Source: Kiritimatiellia bacterium (GTDB lineage Bacteria; Verrucomicrobiota; Kiritimatiellia; RFP12; UBA1067). From it: DNA of 32,776 bases. The notes under the pieces are model-generated. The model saw only the letters and a list, made by a program, of their open reading frames with translations, was not told the origin of the DNA and did no database searches. The translations under genes were made by a program, and so were the position numbers. The stretch covers positions 1-32,776 of the forward strand of contig JAFRBA010000158.1 in NCBI GenBank assembly GCA_017405115.1. Reading direction: 5' to 3'. Position 1 is the stretch's first letter. Each line of letters begins with the position of its first letter. Below, one piece after another: positions 26,351 to 32,776 of this stretch.

Positions 26351-27069
26351 TTTTCTGTCATCTCCGAGTAGTCATGCGGTATCTTTAGGCATTGAACCCC
26401 GGTGCATTTCGTGACCCTACCGGCGGCTGTTTCATCAGAAACCGCCCCACCTGCGTCAGATGGTAGGGCGGCATCGATGATGCCGCCGTCTGTACGGCTG
26501 AATGCAATTGAATATGACCATTCTTCCGGCGTGGCACACAAGCCCTTGCGCACGGGGTTGCCGAGGATGTAATCGAACTTCTCGGCGAAATGCGCATCGT
26601 CGCGCAGGCGGGTGTCGAAGAAATCGCGCTGGAATCGGAGACCATGTTTTGTCGAAAGCCAACGTTTAAAATCGGCAATGGCATGTTCCATCCCACGGTA
26701 GGGCGGTGTCGATGACACCGCCGCATTCGATGTAATAGCCGGGAAATGTGCAATCAGATGTATATGGTCGGGCATGATCAAGAACAAGGCCAATCGCCAT
26801 GCCCCACGCATATGGCGAAAACGTGCGGCATCCAATATGGCGGATGCGTGAACCATGAATGGCGTGGGCGGCGGTTTCATCGAATCCGCCCTACCATAAT
26901 CGCAACGTTCCGCCGCGCATATCGTGATGAAATACCATGCCGACAACACGTCGATCAATGACGGCCCGCGATGGTTCAACCGCTTCCGCGCCGGTAGGGC
27001 GGCGTCGATGACGCCGCCGTTGGTCGACGGCGGTTTCGTCGAAACCGCCCTACCAATTGGTATCATCAT
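26347..27069 (-). CDS. REP-associated tyrosine (Y1/HUH) transposase with internal REP palindromes
   Basis: 240 residues; a single-strand DNA nuclease of the IS200/IS605 relatives that process REP palindromes. The HUH motif is MPDHIHLIAHF (H102, H104), the helix with HAIADFKRW follows, and the catalytic Tyr is Y167 in FDYILGNPVRKGL, the family's typical ending. A GGAGGGG lies eight bases before the ATG. The striking point is that six REP-like palindromes lie inside the reading frame and are translated: residues 7-27, 62-70, 116-126 and 194-219, giving pieces such as GGVIDAALP and GGIIDAALP. These fall at the N-terminus, in loops between core elements and in the C-terminal tail, so the core is uninterrupted. 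Its stop overlaps the GTG of the methyltransferase gene. Confidence 0.85.
   Translation of the reverse strand: MMIPIGRAVSTKPPSTNGGVIDAALPARKRLNHRGPSLIDVLSAWYFITICAAERCDYGRADSMKPPPTPFMVHASAILDAARFRHMRGAWRLALFLIMPDHIHLIAHFPAITSNAAVSSTPPYRGMEHAIADFKRWLSTKHGLRFQRDFFDTRLRDDAHFAEKFDYILGNPVRKGLCATPEEWSYSIAFSRTDGGIIDAALPSDAGGAVSDETAAGRVTKCTGVQCLKIPHDYSEMTEK
26420..26451 (-). repeat. REP-like palindrome a (degenerate, inside transposase gene)
   Basis: A GGCGG...CCGCC hairpin with three extra bases and a changed flank (CCACC for CTACC), in the orientation opposite to its neighbour 10 bases away. It encodes part of the C-terminal tail (AVSDETAAGRV). Confidence 0.65.
26462..26488 (+). repeat. REP-like palindrome b (inside transposase gene)
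   Basis: GGTA flank followed by the perfect palindrome GGCGGCATC-GAT-GATGCCGCC. It encodes GGIIDAALP in the transposase tail. Confidence 0.85.
26697..26723 (+). repeat. REP-like palindrome c (inside transposase gene)
   Basis: GGTA flank followed by the perfect palindrome GGCGGTGTC-GAT-GACACCGCC. It encodes AAVSSTPPYRG just after the HUH strand. Arm bases differ from copy b in a compensated way, so the pairing is kept. Confidence 0.85.
26870..26895 (-). repeat. REP-like palindrome d (inside transposase gene)
   Basis: GGCGGTTTC-ATC-GAATCCGCC with one mismatch, followed by the CTACC flank, so in reverse orientation. It encodes GRADSMKPPP in a loop before the core helix. Confidence 0.8.
26993..27019 (+). 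repeat. REP-like palindrome e (inside transposase gene)
   Basis: GGTA flank followed by the perfect palindrome GGCGGCGTC-GAT-GACGCCGCC. It forms an inverted pair with copy f, nine bases away, and encodes GGVIDAALP at the N-terminus. Confidence 0.85.
27029..27054 (-). repeat. REP-like palindrome f (inside transposase gene)
   Basis: Perfect GGCGGTTTC-GTC-GAAACCGCC followed by the CTACC flank, reverse orientation. It is the partner of copy e and encodes GRAVSTKPP at residues 6-14. Confidence 0.85.
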
Positions 27070-27207
27070 GACTCAATCCCCTCCATGCCATGCTTGAGCG
27101 CAATGAGGTTGTACACAACTCAATCGCGCCGGCAGCGAACAGAACGGCCGCTCTCATGCCGTCTCCATGCCAAACTCACAGCATTGCGCATATTCCGACG
27201 GGCTCCG

Positions 27208-28980
<1,773 letters not shown>

Positions 28981-29010
28981 CGTCTTGGATCCTCCCTTGA
29001 GAACCTTGCT

Positions 29011-29016
29011 ATTATA
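29011..29016 (-). promoter_or_regulatory. Extended -10 promoter for iorA
   Basis: The minus strand reads TTATGGTATAATAG, TATAAT with TGG in front, 30 bases before the iorA ATG at 28980. The leader holds a GGGAGGA ribosome-binding site. Confidence 0.6.
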
Positions 29017-29041
29017 CCATAAACCGAACCCGACGCCGGCC

Positions 29042-30580
29042 TCAGCGAGCCCCGAGCAGCTTGTCCATCTCCTCCGCGAAGACCTCGTAGCCCTTCGGGT
29101 TCGGATGGAGTCCGTCGTTGAAAAGGCCTGCGTCTATCAGCTTGCCGTCCTTGAGGAACCGCCCGCCGATGTCCGCGAAGACGACGTTGCCGCCGGCGAT
29201 CTTCGACAGGCGCTCGTTATATTCCCTGACCCACGCCTCGCGGGAGCGGGCGGGCAGGGCGCCGAACAGCACGATCCTGGACTCGGGATGCCGCGACTTC
29301 AGCGACGACACTATGCGCGCCGCCCCGGCGGCCGGCGCAGCCGGATCGGAACTGGAGTTGTTTATGCCGATCATGACGAATATCACCTTGGCCGTCCACC
29401 CGTCCGCCTGGCCGTCCTTCTCGATGCGCCATATGAGGTGCTCGGTGCGATCGCCGGACATCCCGAAGTTCGCCGTCTTCATCTTGCCGAAGTGCCTGTC
29501 CCAGACCTCCTTACCGCCGGGATAGCGGTATGCCGCGGGATACGTCCAGCCCATCGTTATGGAGTCGCCGAAGAATGCGAAGTCGAGCGACTGCCCCTTC
29601 AGGTCCTTGGCGGACTTGTTCATCCTCTCGCGCCACGGGCCGCCAGCCCAGTCCGTTCGCAGCACCGGCTCGTCGGCGCGCGGCGCGGGCTTCTTCGCGC
29701 ACAGGTCCCCGAGAGCGTACTGCAGGCCCGCGAACATGTGGTAAAGCCGCTCGGGATCAAGAAACGCCGCCCTGTCGTGGCCGAAGGAAGTGTAGAACAC
29801 GCGGCCCTTGCCAACGTTCTTCGTCCAGGACACCGCGTAGTCGTGGTCGGGACGCGTCGCCCCCGGGCCGAACCGTTTCTCCCACCACTGCTCCGCCGCC
29901 TTCGTGGCCGGGTCGGAGAGATCCACCGAAAGCAGCACGGTGCAGCTGGACCTGTCGAAGAAGGCCGGGAACTGGTATATCTCGTCGACCTTGAAGAAGC
30001 TTGCGCCATTGGTGCGGAACGAGGCGTTGACAGGGTCGGCCGGGCGCTCGTTGAGTATCTTCCAGTTGCCGTTCGAATGCCATGGATGCCCCCGGAAACA
30101 CCCCCCGAACATGCTGAGGAGCTCGTCAGAGTCCTTGAACGCGTCAAGCCCGGAGTGGATGAGCGCGATGCCCTTCCCGCCCTTGACGAACGCAGTGAGC
30201 GCGGCCGTGAGCCCGGGGGCCAGCTTCTCGGAGACGCATGTGGAGTTGCAGAAGCATATCGCGTCGAACCCGGAAAGGTACGCCTGGTCCGCGAGCTTTT
30301 TCACGTCCTTTTCCTGGACTACGCTCCAGGCGCCGGACACCTCTCCGGCGCGGCGGAAGGTCCAGTCTCCGTAGCAGCGCCCGCCGTGGTGGTTGTATCC
30401 GAAGCACTCCGAGAACAGCAGGACCTTTCGCGGGGCCGACGGCGGAGCCGCCTTCCATCCGGCGACGATCGCCTCAAGCGGGTCGATGTCCACGACGTCA
30501 ACCTTGTCATACTCCCAGGCGAACGCGCACGAAGCAGCAAGCGCCGCGACGAACGCACCAACGGCATGTGTCTTTCTCAT
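29042..30580 (-). CDS. Exported ThuA domain - SGNH hydrolase fusion
   Basis: 512 residues from the ATG at 30580. The frame opens six codons earlier, but the signal peptide begins here (MRKTHAVGAFVAALAASCAFA). Residues about 45-300 form a ThuA-like (trehalose utilisation, class I amidotransferase fold) domain with KVLLFSECFGYNHHGG, GKGIALIHSGLDAF, FRGHPWHSNG and VFYTSFGHDRAAF. Residues about 330-512 form an SGNH/GDSL hydrolase: block I FFGDSITMGW (Ser nucleophile), block II GMSGDRTEHLIWR, block III GINN, and block V DGLHPNPKGY with the Asp-x-x-His pair. I infer an esterase, perhaps a deacetylase of plant or host glycans, joined to a sugar-processing or binding module. The -10 box lies eight bases before the ATG with no Shine-Dalgarno, so a leaderless mRNA is predicted. 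Confidence 0.85.
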   Translation of the reverse strand: MRKTHAVGAFVAALAASCAFAWEYDKVDVVDIDPLEAIVAGWKAAPPSAPRKVLLFSECFGYNHHGGRCYGDWTFRRAGEVSGAWSVVQEKDVKKLADQAYLSGFDAICFCNSTCVSEKLAPGLTAALTAFVKGGKGIALIHSGLDAFKDSDELLSMFGGCFRGHPWHSNGNWKILNERPADPVNASFRTNGASFFKVDEIYQFPAFFDRSSCTVLLSVDLSDPATKAAEQWWEKRFGPGATRPDHDYAVSWTKNVGKGRVFYTSFGHDRAAFLDPERLYHMFAGLQYALGDLCAKKPAPRADEPVLRTDWAGGPWRERMNKSAKDLKGQSLDFAFFGDSITMGWTYPAAYRYPGGKEVWDRHFGKMKTANFGMSGDRTEHLIWRIEKDGQADGWTAKVIFVMIGINNSSSDPAAPAAGAARIVSSLKSRHPESRIVLFGALPARSREAWVREYNERLSKIAGGNVVFADIGGRFLKDGKLIDAGLFNDGLHPNPKGYEVFAEEMDKLLGAR

Positions 30581-30588
30581 GGGGCGCA

Positions 30589-30594
30589 ATGATA
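30589..30594 (-). promoter_or_regulatory. Extended -10-like promoter, predicted leaderless start of the ThuA-SGNH gene
   Basis: The minus strand reads TAGTGATATCATTG: TGA followed by TATCAT, one mismatch from TATAAT. It is eight bases before the ATG at 30580. Weaker than the other eight boxes, but in the same position relative to the gene. Confidence 0.42.
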
Positions 30595-30624
30595 TCACTA
30601 TGGGGCGATCAAGTCAACCGCGCG

Positions 30625-31215
30625 TCAGGCGCCGGACGCCTCCGCCGCGGGCAGGGTCCATCCGTTGTAGGCGTTCATCGCCCTCTCGGGCCCATCGCGC
30701 ACCACGGCCTCGACGGCCGCGGCGGCCGCGGCGACGACAAGGTCCATGACGCCGCGAGTCGCAGGGTCGAACTTGCCGAGGACGTGTCCGATCACGTTCC
30801 GTCCGTCCTTGCCGACGCCGATCTTGACGCGCGCGAACGCGCCGGTGCCGAGTCGCTCGATTATGTTGCGCACGCCGTTGTGCCCCCCGCAGCTGCCGCC
30901 GACTCGGATGCGGAGCCTTCCGACGGGCAGGTCGATGTCGTCCTGCACGACGACGAGATCCCCCGGCGTTGCGTTGTGGTACTTCACGACCGGCGCGACG
31001 GACTCGCCGGACAAGTTCATGAACGTCTGCGGCTTCACGAGCAGCACGGGCTGCCCGCCAAGCATGCAGCGCGCCATGAGGCAGTTGAAGGCCCGCTTTG
31101 CCTCCCATGACGCGCCCGCCGACGCGGCAATCGCGTCCACCGCCTCGAAGCCCACCGAATGCGGGGTGTCGGCGTACTGCGGCCCCGGGTTCCCAAGCCC
31201 TGCTATGATCTTCAC
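30625..31215 (-). CDS. pth: Peptidyl-tRNA hydrolase
   Basis: 196 residues from the GTG at 31215, preceded by GGGAAGGGAG; the frame is open far upstream but homology starts here (MKIIAGLGNPGPQY). It recycles tRNA by cleaving peptidyl-tRNA released from stalled ribosomes. Key residues are present: N9 in GLGNPG, catalytic H19 in DTPHSVGF, N67 in FMNLSG, D92/D93 in VQDDIDLP and N113 in GGHNGVRNI. The C-terminus is Ala-rich (VVAAAAAAVEAVV). It follows the alpha-toroid gene by 35 bases and the ThuA-SGNH promoter lies beyond its stop. Pth usually sits beside rplY or ychF; neither is present here. Confidence 0.96.
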   Translation of the reverse strand: MKIIAGLGNPGPQYADTPHSVGFEAVDAIAASAGASWEAKRAFNCLMARCMLGGQPVLLVKPQTFMNLSGESVAPVVKYHNATPGDLVVVQDDIDLPVGRLRIRVGGSCGGHNGVRNIIERLGTGAFARVKIGVGKDGRNVIGHVLGKFDPATRGVMDLVVAAAAAAVEAVVRDGPERAMNAYNGWTLPAAEASGA

Positions 31216-31250
31216 TTCTGCTCCCTTCCCATGCTGCCAACGCGAATTCG

Positions 31251-32270
31251 TCACCTGCAGAGCGACAGCACGATCACCGCAAACGACGTGCAGAGCACGG
31301 GGTCGGCCTCCCAGAAGCGGTTGTTGTCGTTGCTCCAGCTGCCGTCGCCCTTCTGCAGCGAGACGACCTTGGCGGCGAGCTCCGTCCGCCACTTGTGCCC
31401 GCCCACCTCGTCGACCTGCGCGGCGGAAAGCGCGCGCGCCATAATGTCGTAGAAGTAGTAGAGCCCCTGCCTGCCCATCCCGGGGTTCTCGTCCACCGTC
31501 CAGTTGGTCGCCAGGTACTCGAGCGACTGCCTGACGCGCGGGTCGCCGCGGTCGAGCTTCGCCGCGCACATCGACAAGACCGCGGCGTACGTCATCGAGC
31601 CGTATGCGCGAAGATGCACCCGCCCCTGCGCGTTGGTGGCGGTGCCGGCCTGCGGAGTCCTGTCGTTGTAGGCCGCGCCACCGGCGTCCGGGCCCTCCCT
31701 CTCCACGAGGTTCTGCACGAACGCAAGGGCCTTGTCCCAGTCTATGTCGACACGCCTGCCGTCGGCGCGGAACTCCTCGAGGGACGCCGTCTTCGCCATC
31801 GCGCTCATCGCGTAGGACGTGTTGGAGAGGTCCGCATAGCGGCGCCTGGATATGCGGTCGTAGCCGAAGCCGCCCGCCATCGTGTCGTCGCCAGTAAGCT
31901 GGGAAGAGGCTATGTACTCTCGCGCGCGCAGCATCGCGGACTTCGGGGCCATGCCCGAGTCGTAGAGCGCGGCGAGGCAGACCGAAGTGTTGTAGTTCCC
32001 GAGCCCCGACCCTCCGCGTCCCGGCTTCGGCACGTAGAAGCCGCCGTCCGGACGCTGCGTGGAGAGCACGAACGCAGCGGCCTTCCGGCGCGCCGCCTCC
32101 GTGCCCTTGGCGTCCGCGCCCGTAAGCGCCCAGAGCGGCAACGCCGTCAGCGCAGGGATCTGCGGATCGCTCCAGTGCCCGTCCTCCGCCTGTCTGGACA
32201 GGAGAAAGGCCACCCCGTTTGTCATTGCCGCCTCGACCGCGACTGCCGTCGCAAGGATCACTCCAGTCAT
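31251..32270 (-). CDS. Prenyltransferase/squalene-cyclase repeat (alpha-toroid) protein
   Basis: 339 residues. A short hydrophobic N-terminus (TGVILATAVAVEAAM) may be a weak signal peptide. The body is made of alpha-alpha-hairpin repeats with QW-like motifs: SRQAEDGHWSD, STQRPDGGFYVP and SLQKGDGSWSN, with YADLSNTSYAMSA and GSMTYAAVLSMCAAKL as toroid helices. It is about half the length of squalene-hopene cyclase, and I see no DxDD motif, so it is not a hopanoid cyclase. Related short proteins are frequent in planctomycetes and other PVC bacteria, with unknown function. It lies 24 bases after the TonB-type gene and 35 before pth, all on one strand. A role as a binding scaffold is only a guess. 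Confidence 0.82.
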   Translation of the reverse strand: MTGVILATAVAVEAAMTNGVAFLLSRQAEDGHWSDPQIPALTALPLWALTGADAKGTEAARRKAAAFVLSTQRPDGGFYVPKPGRGGSGLGNYNTSVCLAALYDSGMAPKSAMLRAREYIASSQLTGDDTMAGGFGYDRISRRRYADLSNTSYAMSAMAKTASLEEFRADGRRVDIDWDKALAFVQNLVEREGPDAGGAAYNDRTPQAGTATNAQGRVHLRAYGSMTYAAVLSMCAAKLDRGDPRVRQSLEYLATNWTVDENPGMGRQGLYYFYDIMARALSAAQVDEVGGHKWRTELAAKVVSLQKGDGSWSNDNNRFWEADPVLCTSFAVIVLSLCR

Positions 32271-32294
32271 GCCGTCATTTCCTTTCTTGCATTG

Positions 32295-32630
32295 CTACTT
32301 CAACTTGAACTCGAGCTTCAGCCGCGCACGGGAGGCGACAGGCCGCCCGCCCGAACTGGCAGGAACGAAGCGCGCCCGGCGCACCGCCCTCTCCGCCGCG
32401 TCGTCGAGCTCGGCGAAACCGCTGGACGACACGACCGCGACGCCGTCGACCTCGCCTTCCGCGTCTACGGAAATCTCCAGCTCGACGTCCCCCTGCTCGC
32501 CGCGCGCGCGAGCGGCCCTCGGATAGTCGGGACGTATGTCCGCGCGCGGACGCGGCGGCGCGTCGTCCGGCGACATCCACTTCACGCGGGCCATCAGGCC
32601 CTCGACCTGGAATCCCAGGGCCTCTAGCAC
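32295..32630 (-). CDS. TonB C-terminal domain protein
   Basis: 111 residues from a GTG at 32630, or 99 from the ATG at 32594, which has GAGGG just upstream. The C-terminal 80 residues are a TonB C-terminal domain: IRPDYPRAARARGEQGDVELEISVDAEGEVDGVAVVSSSGFAELDDAAERAVRRARFVPA. This domain contacts the TonB box of outer-membrane receptors. The usual N-terminal membrane anchor and Pro-rich spacer are missing. The frame is open upstream as far as a stop near 32732, without adding a hydrophobic helix (it would read QSRFAGKERHILQHDDFP). It may be a short TonB-like protein or the C-terminal remnant of one. No ExbB or ExbD gene is visible. Confidence 0.8.
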   Translation of the reverse strand: MLEALGFQVEGLMARVKWMSPDDAPPRPRADIRPDYPRAARARGEQGDVELEISVDAEGEVDGVAVVSSSGFAELDDAAERAVRRARFVPASSGGRPVASRARLKLEFKLK

Positions 32631-32776
32631 CCGCTTCAGGAGGCCATTCTGCTGGCGGAGAAGTGCAGGGAAGTCATCATGCTGCAGGATATGCCTTTCT
32701 TTACCGGCGAAGCGAGACTGCAGGAAGTTCTGTTTTCAAAGCCCAATGTAAAAGGGCTCACACAGATTAAAATCAC
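32631..32776. other. Right-edge stretch, no gene assigned; possible start of a plus-strand gene
   Basis: This stretch has lower GC than its surroundings. On the plus strand an ATG at 32679, preceded by AGGGAAG, opens a frame to the edge (MLQDMPFFTGEARLQEVLFS...), 32 codons with no recognised domain. A small hairpin (AGCCC / GGGCT) lies near 32738-32756. Neither can be judged from so little sequence. Confidence 0.3.

Noticed and set aside
26420..27054. CRISPR array
   Set aside because: The repeats are palindromic, in alternating orientation and irregularly spaced (9 to about 210 bases), and they lie in a transposase frame; they are REP elements.
31251..32270. Squalene-hopene cyclase
   Set aside because: QW-like repeats are present, but the protein is half the required length and no DxDD motif is seen; described as an alpha-toroid protein only.
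32679..32776. Plus-strand gene starting at the right edge
   Set aside because: It has a fair ribosome-binding site and lower GC, but only 32 codons are visible and no domain is recognised, so it is not called as a gene.

Overview
The window is GC-rich and almost fully coding. It suggests a free-living or gut/anaerobic heterotroph of the PVC superphylum, most likely Kiritimatiellota or a neighbouring lineage. This rests on gene content only: secreted glycosidases (GH2, GH29), DUF4838, LamG and DUF4886 proteins, a ThuA-SGNH fusion, an autotransporter-type repeat protein, and an indolepyruvate:ferredoxin oxidoreductase subunit pointing to anaerobic metabolism. All genes but one (5-formyl-THF cyclo-ligase) lie on the minus strand, so transcription runs from right to left.

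Layout. 1-3249: start of a very large secreted repeat protein that runs off the left edge. 3296-7830: exported GH2 glycosidase and exported DUF4838 protein. 7900-11760: dynamin/EHD-like membrane GTPase, NusG-family factor and a 652-residue protein I do not recognise. 11860-12756: rpsL-rpsG. 12855-16773: a LamG plus glycosidase-like secreted protein split by a one-base frameshift. 16987-17565 (+): 5-formyltetrahydrofolate cyclo-ligase. 17562-24218: a six-gene run (rhaB-type kinase, alpha-L-fucosidase, class II aldolase, fucO, pyrB, rph). 24264-27069: DUF4886 lipoprotein-like protein, RlmI-type methyltransferase and a REP-associated transposase with six REP palindromes inside its own reading frame. 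27208-28980: iorA. 29042-30580: ThuA-SGNH fusion. 30625-32630: pth, an alpha-toroid (prenyltransferase/squalene-cyclase repeat) protein and a TonB C-terminal protein.

How it works together. The secreted hydrolases release sugars from fucose- or rhamnose-containing glycans. The 19391-24218 run then phosphorylates and cleaves the deoxyketose and reduces the resulting lactaldehyde to 1,2-propanediol; the isomerase and transporter are not in the window.

Regulation. Nine genes or operons carry an extended -10 element (TGN-TATAAT or a close variant) with little recognisable -35. At four of them (GTPase, 652-residue protein, rhaB, ThuA-SGNH) the -10 box ends only 6-9 bases before the ATG and there is no Shine-Dalgarno, which predicts leaderless mRNAs. 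The other five have a leader, usually with a Shine-Dalgarno.

No tRNA, rRNA, CRISPR array or prophage was seen. The longest gene-free stretch is 16774-16986, which holds two divergent promoters.
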